Shown: piece after piece, positions 28,888 through 39,059 of the stretch
Layout: each line of letters starts with the position of its first letter
How positions within the stretch are numbered: position 1 is the stretch's first letter
Assembly: GCA_035690425.1 (NCBI GenBank)
Contig: DASSKO010000091.1
Location: 1 to 56,154, forward strand
DNA: 56,154 nucleotides
Direction: 5' to 3'
From: DASSKO01 sp035690425
GTDB taxonomy: Bacteria; Actinomycetota; Actinomycetes; Propionibacteriales; Nocardioidaceae
The notes under the pieces: generated by a model
The model's database searches: none
Told to the model about the DNA's origin: nothing
What the model saw: only the letters and a program-made list of their open reading frames with translations
Program-made: the position numbers and the translations under genes

Positions 28888-29724
28888 GTGTCGCATCTCT
28901 CTCGCGCGCAGGCGCGTGGCTGGTTCGAGCCGCGGGTACACCTGACGACGGCGGTCATGGTGGCCACCGGGATGGAGAGTGCGTTGCTGCGGGTAGCGAC
29001 CGCGATCACCAAGCCGACTCGCCTCGGGCGGCTCGGCCGAGGGTTGTGCGGCAGCGGGCTGCTGCTGGTGGCTTTCGCGGTCCTGACCGTGCTGGTCGCT
29101 GGGCCGCTGCGGTCGCTCGACGTCGCCCTGAACTTCCAGCGTGATCTGTCCGAGGTCAGGCCGGTGCTGGTCACGGTGGACCGCATCGGCCAGCGCGCCG
29201 TCTGCCTGCCCGTGCTGGGGTTGGTCGCGTGGTTGGCGTCCCGCCGAGCCTCGACGTGGCGCCCGGTGCTCGTCGCGGTAGTCAGCGTGTTCGTGGTGAA
29301 CGTGGTCGTCGCGATCTTCAAGTTCGGACTCGAGCGCGGGGCGCCGATGCTGGGCGAACCCGGCTTCTTGGAGGGCGGCGTGATGTACCCGTCGGGGCAC
29401 ACCGCCAACGTGGTCCTCGTCTACGGACTCGCGGCGTACCTGTGGTGGCAATACGCCGCCGCCTCCCGCCGTACCCGCCACGTCACGGCAGGGATCGTCG
29501 TCGCCCTGACCGTCATCATGGTCTGCACCTCCCTGGCGTTGCGCTGGCACTGGTTCACCGACCTCATCGCCGGCGTGCTGGTGGGCGCTGCCGTGCTACG
29601 TGCCGTCACGAGCATCGACCGCGCCGTGCCGCTGCGGCCGCAGCCGAAGCACGTCGCGGCCTCTCCGGTCACCCGGGAACGGGTCGAGGCCGAGGTCAGC
29701 CAGACGCAGTTGCTGCGGCACTGA
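28888..29724 (+). CDS. PAP2 family membrane phosphatase-like protein
   Basis: 278 aa or somewhat less; the start is unclear (GTG 28888, ATG 28957 and ATG 28972 are all in frame and none has a good ribosome site). Five or six hydrophobic segments. The PAP2 motifs are partly altered: motif 1 reads KFGLERGAP where K-x6-RP is usual, motif 2 is intact as YPSGHTAN, and motif 3 reads SLALRWHWFTD with the His-x3-Asp kept but the Arg after Ser absent. It may dephosphorylate a lipid phosphate such as undecaprenyl pyrophosphate, but the altered residues leave activity uncertain. Confidence 0.8.
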   Translation: MSHLSRAQARGWFEPRVHLTTAVMVATGMESALLRVATAITKPTRLGRLGRGLCGSGLLLVAFAVLTVLVAGPLRSLDVALNFQRDLSEVRPVLVTVDRIGQRAVCLPVLGLVAWLASRRASTWRPVLVAVVSVFVVNVVVAIFKFGLERGAPMLGEPGFLEGGVMYPSGHTANVVLVYGLAAYLWWQYAAASRRTRHVTAGIVVALTVIMVCTSLALRWHWFTDLIAGVLVGAAVLRAVTSIDRAVPLRPQPKHVAASPVTRERVEAEVSQTQLLRH

Positions 29725-29735
29725 GGAACGACGGT

Positions 29736-31256
29736 TCAGATGTCGCGGAACGTCTCGATCTGGGCGCCGAGAGCGTTGAGGCGCTCGGCCAGGTCCTGGT
29801 AACCGCGGTTGATGACGTAGACGCTGCGCAGCACCGACGGCCCTTTCGCCGCGAGCATCGCGAGCAGGATGACCACGGCCGGCCGCAGCGCCGGCGGGCA
29901 GATCATCTCTGCGCCGCGCCACCGGGTCGGGCCCTCGACCATCACCCGGTGCGGGTCGAGCAACTTGACCGACGCGCCGAGCTTGTTCAGGTCGGTGAGG
30001 TAGATCGCACGGTTCTCGTAGACCCAGTCGTGGATCAGCGTCTGCCCCTTCGCGGTGGCGGCGATCACGGCGAAGAACGGCAGGTTGTCGATGTTGAGAC
30101 CGGGGAACGGCATCGGATGCACCTTGTCCAGCGGCGCGTGCAGCTCGGACGGCTTCGTGGTCAGGTCGACGAGCCGGGTCTGGCCGTTCTCGGCGAAGTA
30201 CTCCTCGCTGCGGTCGTAGTGGAAGCCCATCTCCTCCAGCAGCGCCAGCTCGATCTCGAGGAACTCGATCGGCGCGCGACGGATGGTGATCTCCGACTGG
30301 GTCACGATCGCCGCGGCGAGCAGGCTCATCGCCTCGATCGGGTCCTCTGACGGGGCGTAGTCGACGTCGACGTCGATCTCGGCCAGCCCGTGCACGCGCA
30401 GCGTGGTGGTGCCGATGCCGTCGATGCGGACGCCGAGCTTCTCCAGGAAGAAGCACAGGTCCTGGACCATGTAGTTGCTGCTGGCGTTGCGCAGCACAGT
30501 CACGCCGTCATAGCGGGCGGCCGCCATCAGGGCGTTCTCGGTCACGGTGTCGCCGCGTTCGGTGAGCACGATGGGACGTCCCACGCCCGGCACGCTGTCG
30601 AGCCTCGCGTGGTAGCTGCCCTCGGTCGCCTTCACCTCCAGGCCGAACGGCCGCAGCGCGGACATGTGCGGCTCGACAGTGCGGGTGCCGAGGTCGCACC
30701 CGCCGGCGTAGGGCAGCTCGAAGAAGTCCTCGCGATGCATCAACGGCCCGAGGAACATGATGATCGAGCGAGTACGGCGAGCAGCCTCGGCGTCCATGTG
30801 CTCGAGGTCGAGGCGGTCCGGCGGGATGAGCTCGAGGTCGTCGCCGATCCACTGGGTCTTGACGCCGATGCTCGTCAGCACCTCGAGCAGGCGGTTGACC
30901 TCCTCGATACGCGCGACCTTCCGCAGGGTGGTGCGCCCCTTGTTGAGCAGGGAGGCGCACAGCAGGGCGACCCCGGCGTTCTTGGAGCTCTTGACGTCGA
31001 TCGAGCCGGAGAGTTTGGTCCCGCCGGCGACGCGCAGGTGGGTCGGGCCGCCGCCCAGCGAGACGATCTCTGAGTCGAGGGCGTCACCGATGCGAGCGAG
31101 CATCTCGAGCGAGAGATTCTGGTGGCCGCGCTCGATCCGGTTGATCGCGCTCTGGCTGGTGTTGAGCTCCTCCGCCAGCTGGGTCTGGGTCCAACCGCGG
31201 TGCTTGCGGGCATCGCGGATGAGCTTGCCGATTCGGCTGAGATAGTCCTCGGTCAT
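29736..31256 (-). CDS. XRE-type HTH fused to MurA-like enolpyruvyl transferase
   Basis: 506 aa. Residues about 6-62 form a Cro/C1-type HTH (RDARKHRGWTQTQLAEELN, SQSAINRIERG). Residues about 72-500 are a UDP-GlcNAc 1-carboxyvinyltransferase of the MurA/EPSP synthase fold. Key MurA residues are kept: Lys92 in SSKNAG, Cys187 in GGCDLGTRTVEPH (E. coli Cys115), an Asp in FPGLNIDN that aligns with Asp305 if a three-residue insertion is allowed, and the Arg in INRGYQDL (Arg397). Thus it may be both enzyme and regulator. Such HTH-MurA chains occur in other actinobacteria besides an ordinary MurA. ATG 31256 lies 8 nt behind TAACGT. Confidence 0.88.
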   Translation of the reverse strand: MTEDYLSRIGKLIRDARKHRGWTQTQLAEELNTSQSAINRIERGHQNLSLEMLARIGDALDSEIVSLGGGPTHLRVAGGTKLSGSIDVKSSKNAGVALLCASLLNKGRTTLRKVARIEEVNRLLEVLTSIGVKTQWIGDDLELIPPDRLDLEHMDAEAARRTRSIIMFLGPLMHREDFFELPYAGGCDLGTRTVEPHMSALRPFGLEVKATEGSYHARLDSVPGVGRPIVLTERGDTVTENALMAAARYDGVTVLRNASSNYMVQDLCFFLEKLGVRIDGIGTTTLRVHGLAEIDVDVDYAPSEDPIEAMSLLAAAIVTQSEITIRRAPIEFLEIELALLEEMGFHYDRSEEYFAENGQTRLVDLTTKPSELHAPLDKVHPMPFPGLNIDNLPFFAVIAATAKGQTLIHDWVYENRAIYLTDLNKLGASVKLLDPHRVMVEGPTRWRGAEMICPPALRPAVVILLAMLAAKGPSVLRSVYVINRGYQDLAERLNALGAQIETFRDI

Positions 31257-31264
31257 GAGGCGCC

Positions 31265-31292
31265 ACGTTATCTCACATGTGAGATATTGCAA
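31265..31292 (-). promoter_or_regulatory. Promoter with 18-bp palindromic operator for XRE-MurA
   Basis: TATCTCACATGTGAGATA at 31269-31286 is a perfect 18-bp palindrome. Read on the minus strand it fills the spacer between TTGCAA (31292-31287) and TAACGT (31270-31265), spacing 16, and the start codon follows 8 nt later. A dimeric HTH protein bound here would block the promoter; the HTH of the gene itself is the obvious candidate. Confidence 0.7.
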
Positions 31293-31527
31293 CTCGACAC
31301 GCCGGTGACCTCAGCCGCGCTTTGTGATGTTACGCCACAGTCAACCTGCGGGTCGACATCGGGCTGGCATGCCATGGCCAAGGCCGAACGGCGAGTCGCG
31401 GCTCGCGCGGGCAAGGCGGAACCACGGGTGCTTAGCCGGTTCGCGACGAAGTCGGCGATGACGGAACTTCCTTGGGCGTGAAGCCGCCCAACGAACTTCT
31501 TTGGATCGCTTTCGTGGCGCAGCCTAG

Positions 31528-32244
31528 TCAGAACAACCGAAATGCGTGGTCGCCATTGGGGGCCAGCGAGTTCCAGAGCCCGATGACAACAGGGGGCGCC
31601 ATGTAGCCGAAGAGCCAAGGCATGATCCCTCTAGTGCACCACAGCATCAGTTCGCCTAGCCATGGCAACTCCGCGCCCAGGGCCGAGTGCTCTGGCGCCC
31701 TGTTCCCCGCCTGAGCAACTAACCTAGTCACGACGCCGCGCCGGGCTGGCTCCCCCGAGCGCGTGAGATCCCACGCGCAGGACATCACTGCGAACCACCC
31801 CGCGCCAACGGCTACGAAGGCCACGACGCCCCATACCGATTGCGTCACGAGCTCATACATGCGGGCACTTGAGCCTGCGGTGACGAGCCTGTCGACCTCG
31901 ACGCCCACCAAGGCGCCGTACACGGCAGCAGCAGCGAAGACGAAGGCCGCCCACACAGTCTTGATGAACCAGGCGACGCGGGCCACGAGAGCCGACTGGT
32001 CACTGAGCTTCGGCGGCGGCGGCAGTGATGCGGAAACTCTGAGCATTGACACCCAAACGACCACGCACGACAGAGTGATGAAGCCTCCGGACAGGCGGCC
32101 GTGTGCGTCGACCAGGAGCGACCCGACCAGGGTCAGGAACCACAGAAACCCCAGCCCTGTCCCGGGAGTCACAAGCCATCGGAGCAGCCTGCGCGCCAAA
32201 GCTCCCGGCCCTGTGCGTGCGATAACCCGCTGTTCACTGCTCAT
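31528..32244 (-). CDS. Hypothetical multi-pass membrane protein
   Basis: 238 aa; I do not recognise the family. Five hydrophobic segments are visible (about 24-43, 50-68, 94-116, 138-160 and 205-225) separated by short basic loops. ATG 32244 follows AAGGAG by 7 nt. It has no close partner: the MurA fusion is 270 bp away on one side and degraded sequence on the other. Base composition is a little less GC-rich than the neighbours, and the gene could be a recent arrival. The 240 bp between it and the palindrome contain no supported gene. Confidence 0.65.
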   Translation of the reverse strand: MSSEQRVIARTGPGALARRLLRWLVTPGTGLGFLWFLTLVGSLLVDAHGRLSGGFITLSCVVVWVSMLRVSASLPPPPKLSDQSALVARVAWFIKTVWAAFVFAAAAVYGALVGVEVDRLVTAGSSARMYELVTQSVWGVVAFVAVGAGWFAVMSCAWDLTRSGEPARRGVVTRLVAQAGNRAPEHSALGAELPWLGELMLWCTRGIMPWLFGYMAPPVVIGLWNSLAPNGDHAFRLF

Positions 32245-32640
32245 CGTCGCGCTCCTTCGTCCAAACCCAATCTTCCTGTGCGACATCAGCACGCTAGAGA
32301 ACACCACCGACAATCAGGCGGAGTCGCTGCGGACGCGAGCTTCAACGACCCGAAGTCGGGCAAGACCTGCACCCGAGTCACGCATCACCTCCGCTGGCAT
32401 GCATTTGGCGGCCTCGCCAAAGCCCTCGCGCAGTTCAGGCCTCAGGGCACCCGGCGGCGAGAGGACGTTGGTGTGCCACTTCTGCGGCCGAGTCGTGCAG
32501 TTCCCGGGGTGTGATCAGCAGACGGGTCAGAGGGCCACGAGCGCAACCGACGGCTCGAGGCGTGGTCGTCTGGGTCGCTGCTCACAACAGCCGCCAGCCG
32601 GCGCAGGGGACACGCTCGTCGTCGGCCTGGCTGGGCCCGA
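32245..32640. other. Degraded intergenic sequence, no gene seen
   Basis: About 400 bp with frames interrupted on both strands and no recognisable domain, promoter or repeat. It leads into remnants of a VOC gene and an IS481 copy and looks like a decayed segment. Confidence 0.5.
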
Positions 32641-32888
32641 CGGCGCCCCAACTTCTGGCTCGGCCCGGCCGTCGACTCTGAGACCCGAAGATTGCATTTG
32701 GCCTTCCGCGCTCCCGACCGCGCGGCGGTCGACGCCGTCCATGGTGCTGCGTGACAGCCGTCCTCGAGGTGCTGCACGCTGCACGTGAGTGGCCCGAGTA
32801 CCACCCGGGCTACTACGGGGCGTCCCTGCGTGATCTCGACGGCCACAACGTGGAGGCGGTCTACCGCGGCGACTGTTGTACCCGGCCA
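32641..32888 (+). pseudogene. VOC (glyoxalase-fold) gene remnant
   Basis: From 32641 the plus strand reads RRPNFWLGPAVDSETRRLHL then AFRAPDRAAVDAVHGAA to a TGA at 32752; the next frame from 32751 continues EVLHAAREWPEYHPGYYGAS and DLDGHNVEAVYRG. Together these are the second half of a VOC-fold dioxygenase/glyoxalase relative with one frameshift, no N-terminal half, and an end replaced by IS481 sequence. It cannot be functional. Confidence 0.65.
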
Positions 32889-33330
32889 TCAGGTTGGTGA
32901 CAGTCGGCTGACCGGTGGGAGGCCGCCGAGTACGGTGCGGCGACGAGTGTTGTAGGCCTCCAGGCAGGGGACAAGGGCCCGCACCGCGGTGGTCTTGGAC
33001 GCGCGGATCACCTCCCCGGTCAGCGGTCGCAGTCGCGTAGATTGGGCACCTGGTGGCGGCGCAGGGTCCGGGACACGGTGCGGGCCGGCAGCCCACGCTC
33101 GGGACCGAGCCGGTCCTGCCCACGCCGCTCGGCCTCGCGCAGGTTGACCACCTGCTGCTCGACCTCAACCGAGGTGCGCGTCGGGCAGTGACGCGGCCGC
33201 GAGGGCCGATCATGCAGGGCGGCCTCGCCGTGGGCGTCGAAGCGGGCCACCCACCGGTGGGCGCGCACTGCCTGGAGATGCCCATCCTCTTCGCTACGTG
33301 CGCGATCGGGCGGCGGTGCTCACGGACACA
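32889..33330 (-). pseudogene. IS481 transposase remnant lacking the catalytic core
   Basis: On the minus strand the HTH region (AKRMGISRQCA, then HRWVARFDAHGEAALHDRPS) is followed by a linker, then LTGEVIRASKTTAVR, and directly by LEAYNTRRRTVLGGLPPVSR and LSPT before the stop at 32889. In a full IS481 transposase about 200 residues, holding the Asp, Asp and Glu, lie between those last two parts. Two one-base shifts also break the HTH part. It is the trace of an internally deleted element, unrelated in sequence to the IS481 copy at 6617-7947. Confidence 0.75.
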
Positions 33331-33707
33331 GCGGTCGGGTGGAAACGCCCCGGCGGGCCAGGCTTGCCCGCGGCTCTGTGGCCCAGTGTCGGTCATCGCC
33401 CGAGATCAGCCGCCCATCCGGGTCGCACCAGCGCCAGCGACACCCAGCGGCCGCCGGCCTCGCCAAGGACATCCTCGGCGACAAGGGCGAGGTTCTCGAC
33501 GGCGATCGGGTCGGGGAGGCGCGGCGCCTCGTCGATCGGCGTGGCGATCGGCATCTGCAGGTCGCGGTCGTCGAACCACAGCACCCACAGCGATCTGGTT
33601 CCGAAGCACTCGTCGGCGAGCCACAGTCGCCAGCGGTCGAGCGGATCGTTGTCGCTGTGCACCCGTGGGAGCCGGTCGGGCGGTGGAATCGGCTGCTCGG
33701 CGCTCAT
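33320..33707 (-). pseudogene. Small hypothetical gene next to lpd, frameshifted near its end
   Basis: From ATG 33707 the protein begins MSAEQPIPPPDRLPRVHSDN and contains WLADECFGTRSLWVLWFDDR, PMPIATPID-like and VLGEAGGRWVSLALVRPG. It then leaves frame in the run CCCATCCGGG (33412-33421); dropping one G gives DGRLISGDDRHWAT to a stop at 33320. I recognise it only as a short conserved actinobacterial protein without known function. It is divergent from lpd. The extra base may be real decay or a read error. Confidence 0.45.
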
Positions 33708-33776
33708 GTGGCGAGCAGGGCCGAAAACCGTCGTACCCCGTCGCCCTTGTCCACCGCGCTGGCATAGGCTCGACGG

Positions 33777-35177
<1,401 letters not shown>

Positions 35178-35239
35178 GGGCGTGCTCTCCACCCCCCGGC
35201 ACCCTGGCTGTGTGCCTCGCCGCGTCAGCCGTGGTGACG

Positions 35240-35273
35240 GAGACTTGCCCGAGTTCGGCGTCGAGCAAGTCTC
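35240..35273. promoter_or_regulatory. Inverted repeat between lpd and the ABC gene
   Basis: GAGACTTGC at 35240-35248 is exactly complementary to GCAAGTCTC at 35265-35273 with a 16-nt loop. It may be the lpd terminator or an operator for the ABC/FtsX operon that starts 127 bp later; nothing in the sequence decides between these. Confidence 0.4.
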
Positions 35274-35399
35274 AGTTGCCCAGTCGATGGCACGGTACGA
35301 CGCGGATCTAGTCCCTCCGAGCCATAGCAGCAGCGGCTCCCAAGGACTATGCATGCCGTCGTGGGCGCCGCCGCGTCCCGCATCGGGGAGGGAAGTTCC

Positions 35400-36188
35400 A
35401 TGTCAGATCTGTCAGTGGCGGCTGCAAGCAGCACGCCAGTCATAAGCCCCGTGGCCGCGCAGTGCGTCGACCTGCGGAAGGTGTACGGCAAGGGCGACGC
35501 CGAGGTGGCCGCGCTCGACGGAGTCACGATCGACTTCGGGGCGAGGGAGTTCACCGCCGTGATGGGCCCGTCGGGCTCCGGCAAGTCGACCCTCATGCAC
35601 TGCATGGCTGCCCTGGACCTGCCGAGCTCCGGGGAGGTGTTCCTCGGCGACGTCCGGCTGTCCGGGCTCAAGGACAAGCACCTGACCAATCTGCGTCGGG
35701 ACAAGATCGGCTTCGTCTTCCAGGCTTTCAACCTGGTTCCGACGCTCACGGCCCGCGAGAACATCGTGCTGCCGCTGGCCGTGGCGGGGCGCAAGCCGGA
35801 TCCCGAGTGGTTCGACACGGTGATCGACACGGTGGGTCTGCGCGACCGCCTCGGCCACCGGCCCAACGAGCTCTCGGGCGGTCAGCAGCAGCGGGTCGCG
35901 GCCGCCCGGGCGCTGATGTCGCGCCCGCAGATCGTGTTTGCCGACGAGCCGACCGGCAACCTGGACTCCGCGGCCGGGGCCGAGGTCCTGGGCTTCCTGC
36001 GGCGCAGCGTCGATGACCACGGCCAGACCATCGTGATGGTCACCCACGACGCCGTGGCGGCCGCGTACACCGACCGAGTCGTGTTCCTCGCCGACGGCAG
36101 GGTCGTCGACGAGCTGCGCAACCCGAACGCCGACCGCGTGCTGGAAGAGATGAAGCTGCTAACCCATCTCGCTACCTCGGGTGCCTGA
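35400..36188 (+). CDS. ABC transporter ATPase, MacB/LolD type
   Basis: 262 aa. Walker A GPSGSGKST, Q-loop FVFQAFNLVPTL, signature LSGGQQQRVAAARAL, Walker B IVFADEPTGNLD and the H-loop VTHD are all standard. The LolD/MacB/FtsE-like group works with FtsX-fold permeases, and such a permease follows after 5 bp. ATG 35400 is preceded by GGGAGGGAAG; the upstream in-frame ATG at 35349 has no ribosome site. Likely exports or extracts lipoproteins, lipids or antimicrobials; the substrate cannot be told. Confidence 0.93.
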   Translation: MSDLSVAAASSTPVISPVAAQCVDLRKVYGKGDAEVAALDGVTIDFGAREFTAVMGPSGSGKSTLMHCMAALDLPSSGEVFLGDVRLSGLKDKHLTNLRRDKIGFVFQAFNLVPTLTARENIVLPLAVAGRKPDPEWFDTVIDTVGLRDRLGHRPNELSGGQQQRVAAARALMSRPQIVFADEPTGNLDSAAGAEVLGFLRRSVDDHGQTIVMVTHDAVAAAYTDRVVFLADGRVVDELRNPNADRVLEEMKLLTHLATSGA

Positions 36189-36193
36189 TCACC

Positions 36194-38746
36194 ATGTGGC
36201 GGGTCTCGTGGCGCAATCTCGTTGCGCGCAAGGTCAGGCTGTTGCTGAGCGGGTTCGCGATCGTGCTGGGCGTCGCGTTCGTGGCCGGCTCGTTCATCTT
36301 CACCGACGCCCTGGGCGGGGCGTTCGACGGCATCATCAAGGGTTCCACGGCGGACGTGGTCGTGCAGCCGCGCGGAGCCGGCGACTTCGACCAGCTCGGC
36401 CAGGACGCACGGACGATCCCCGGCGACGTGGTCCGGCGGCTGGACGGGTTGGAGGAAGCGGCAGCCGTCCATCCGACCCTGCAGCAGCTCGGTGTCTGGG
36501 TGATCGGTGCCGACGGCAAGCTCGTCGGCGGCAACGGCGCACCGGGCATCGCGCTCAACTACTCCGACGCGGAGGCGATCACCGGCGACCGGATCCTGAC
36601 GCTGACCACCGGCGAGCTGCCGGCCAGTGACTCCCAAATCTTGCTCGACGAGGACACCGCCGACAAGGCGGGCTACTCGGTCGGCGATCAGGTCACCCTC
36701 GTCACGCCAGGAGACAACCCGACGGTGACGATGGAGCTCGTCGGGCTGGCGCGGTTCGGGTCCGGTGACGGAGCGGCCGGCGCGACGCTGACCATCTTCG
36801 ACACCGCGAGCATGCAGCGACTGTTCTTCGGTGGCCGCGACGTTTTCACGGGCGCGTCGATCACCGCGGCCGATGATGTGTCCCAAGCACAACTGCGGGA
36901 CGCCGCGGCTGCCGTGCTGCCTGCCGGCGTCACGGCCGAGGAAGGCGACAAGGTCGCCGAGGAGGCACAGGCATCGCTTGCCGACGATCTCGGTTTCGTC
37001 ACCACGTTCTTGCTGGTGTTCGCCGTGGTCTCGCTGGTCGTGGGCGTGTTCATCATCGTCAACACCTTCTCGATCCTGGTTGCCCAGCGCAGCCGCGAGC
37101 TGGCCCTGCTGCGCGCGCTGGGTGCGTCGAGGAGGCAGGTCAACCGGGCGGTGCTGTCCGAGGCCTTCGCCGTGGGTCTGGTCGGCGCCACGGTCGGCCT
37201 GGTCGGTGGATATCTGCTGGCGATCGGGCTGAAGGCGCTGTTCGGCACCTTCGGGCTCGACCTGGCCGGCGCCGACTTGCCGGTGCGCGGTCGCACCATC
37301 GTGGCTGCCTACCTCGTCGGCGTGGTCGTGACCATGGTCGCGGCGTACTTCCCGGCGCGGCGGGCCGGCCGCATCGCGCCGGTCGCCGCCATGCGCGACG
37401 ACGTCGCGATGCCGCAGGCGAGCATGCACCGGCGGATGATCGCTGGCTCATGCTTGATCGTCGCCGGTGCCGGGCTGTTGACGTGGGGGCTGGTGGACCT
37501 GCTCGGTCCTGCACTCGTCTTCGTGGGCGCCGGGATGCTGGGGATCCTGCTGGGCGTCTCGTTGCTGAGCGCGGTGATCGGACGTCCCTTGGTGCGCGCC
37601 ATCGGCCGGCCCTACCAGAAGCTCTACGGCACCGTGGGGCAGCTGGCGACGGAGAACTCGTTGCGCAACCCGCGCCGTACGGCGGCCACCGCCAGCGCGT
37701 TGATGATCGGCCTGACCCTGGTGGCCCTGATGTCGACCATCGGGCAGTCGGCGAAGGCGAGCACCGACCAGATCGTGGAGAGCTCGCTCACGGCCAACTT
37801 CGTGGTCAGCGAGGCGACATACGGCACGCCGTTCACTCCGGCGATCGGTGAGCAGATCAGCACTATCGACGGGGTCGAGACGGTGGCACCGCTGCGTGAC
37901 GGCACCGGCAAGGTCGACGGCGAACAGATCTACTTCGGCGCCACCGACCCCGTCGCGCTGGCCAAGGCCTTCGACATCGAGTTCGACACCGGGACGCTGG
38001 TCAGGATGGCCAAGGGCGCCGTCCTCATCGACCGCGCCACCGCGAAGGCCGAGGGATACGGCATCGGCGACCGGTTGGAGCTCGCCATGCCCGCAGGCGT
38101 CCAGAAGCTGACCGTGGCGGGGATCTTCGAGTCCTCGGCAGCGATGCCCTACACCCACCTCACCACCTTGGAGACGCTGCGGAAGGGCGGAGTGAAGCCG
38201 GCCGACTCGAAGCTCTACATCACCACTGCGGAGGGAGCGGACAAGGGCGTGATCCGGGACCAGATCGACGCGATCACCGAGGATCTGCCGACGGTCGTCG
38301 TCTACGACCCGGAGGAGTTCGCCGAGGCCACCGCCGCGCAGATCAACCAGTTCCTCTACTTCATCTACGCCCTGTTGGCGTTGGCGCTGGTCATCGCCGT
38401 ACTCGGTGTCGTCAACACGCTTGCCCTGTCGGTCATCGAGCGGACGCGGGAGATCGGCCTGCTGCGGGCTGTCGGCATGAGTAGGCGCCAGCTACGGCGG
38501 ATGGTCCGGCTGGAGTCGGTCGCGATCGCGAGTCTGGGGGCGGTCCTGGGTGTGGGGATGGGGCTGGTCTTCGCGGTCGCATTGCAGCGGGCCATCGCGG
38601 ACGAGGGCTTCGACGTCCTCGCGATCCCTTGGGGTCAACTCGCGTTGTTCGTCGTGATCGCCGCTGTGCTGGGTGTCCTCGCCGCGCTCCTCCCGGCTCG
38701 CCGCGCGGCCCGACTCAACGTCCTGGCGGCCATCACCACGGAGTAG
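36194..38746 (+). CDS. FtsX-like ABC permease, two-domain
   Basis: 850 aa. An N-terminal span (LLLSGFAIVLGVAFVAGSFI), a periplasm-side domain, three spans of a first FtsX domain (about 268-385), two further spans (about 413-450), a second extracytoplasmic domain and a second FtsX domain (about 720-850) ending LPARRAARLNVLAAITTE. The repeated SRELALLRALGASRRQV and TREIGLLRAVGMSRRQL are the coupling helices that touch the ATPase. The arrangement is the usual double-FtsX actinobacterial exporter and forms one operon with the ATPase. Confidence 0.92.
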   Translation: MWRVSWRNLVARKVRLLLSGFAIVLGVAFVAGSFIFTDALGGAFDGIIKGSTADVVVQPRGAGDFDQLGQDARTIPGDVVRRLDGLEEAAAVHPTLQQLGVWVIGADGKLVGGNGAPGIALNYSDAEAITGDRILTLTTGELPASDSQILLDEDTADKAGYSVGDQVTLVTPGDNPTVTMELVGLARFGSGDGAAGATLTIFDTASMQRLFFGGRDVFTGASITAADDVSQAQLRDAAAAVLPAGVTAEEGDKVAEEAQASLADDLGFVTTFLLVFAVVSLVVGVFIIVNTFSILVAQRSRELALLRALGASRRQVNRAVLSEAFAVGLVGATVGLVGGYLLAIGLKALFGTFGLDLAGADLPVRGRTIVAAYLVGVVVTMVAAYFPARRAGRIAPVAAMRDDVAMPQASMHRRMIAGSCLIVAGAGLLTWGLVDLLGPALVFVGAGMLGILLGVSLLSAVIGRPLVRAIGRPYQKLYGTVGQLATENSLRNPRRTAATASALMIGLTLVALMSTIGQSAKASTDQIVESSLTANFVVSEATYGTPFTPAIGEQISTIDGVETVAPLRDGTGKVDGEQIYFGATDPVALAKAFDIEFDTGTLVRMAKGAVLIDRATAKAEGYGIGDRLELAMPAGVQKLTVAGIFESSAAMPYTHLTTLETLRKGGVKPADSKLYITTAEGADKGVIRDQIDAITEDLPTVVVYDPEEFAEATAAQINQFLYFIYALLALALVIAVLGVVNTLALSVIERTREIGLLRAVGMSRRQLRRMVRLESVAIASLGAVLGVGMGLVFAVALQRAIADEGFDVLAIPWGQLALFVVIAAVLGVLAALLPARRAARLNVLAAITTE

Positions 38747-38802
38747 ACAGCCGCGCATCCGAGTGGTCGCGACACCACGACCGGGGGAGCGGCGGCGGCA
38801 CC

Positions 38803-38991
38803 TCAGCCGTTGCCGTGCTGGATCTCGGCGTCGGGGCCAGGAAACAGCAGGGTCTCGTGGCCGTCCGCGAAACGCACGAGGTACGGCGGGGCGCCATCGT
38901 CGCCGTGCACCTCGATGATCTCGGCCTCGTGTTCGGGAGCGCCGACCGTCCGCCCGTGGACCCGAATCCTCTCGCCAACCTTCGCCTGCAC
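38803..38991 (-). CDS. DUF1918 small protein
   Basis: 62 aa, a single DUF1918 domain: KVGERIRVHGRTVG, then EAEIIEVHGDDGAPPYLVRF and ADGHETLLFPG. Function unknown; the family is common and short in actinobacteria. GTG 38991 is chosen because ACGGAGG stands 7-8 nt upstream; the GTG at 39000 would overlap that ribosome site. It ends 56 bp from the convergent FtsX gene. Confidence 0.88.
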   Translation of the reverse strand: MQAKVGERIRVHGRTVGAPEHEAEIIEVHGDDGAPPYLVRFADGHETLLFPGPDAEIQHGNG

Positions 38992-39059
38992 GGGAATCAC
39001 CTCCGTTGTTCTCAGGGTAGGTCCAGTCGGTGTGCGTGGCGATAGCTCTGTCGCTGCCA

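Noticed and set aside
29736..31256. Loss of the catalytic Asp305 equivalent in the MurA half
   Set aside because: A first alignment put Leu at this place, but allowing a three-residue insertion in FPGLNIDN restores an Asp, and flanking residues then align well. Inactivity is not supported.
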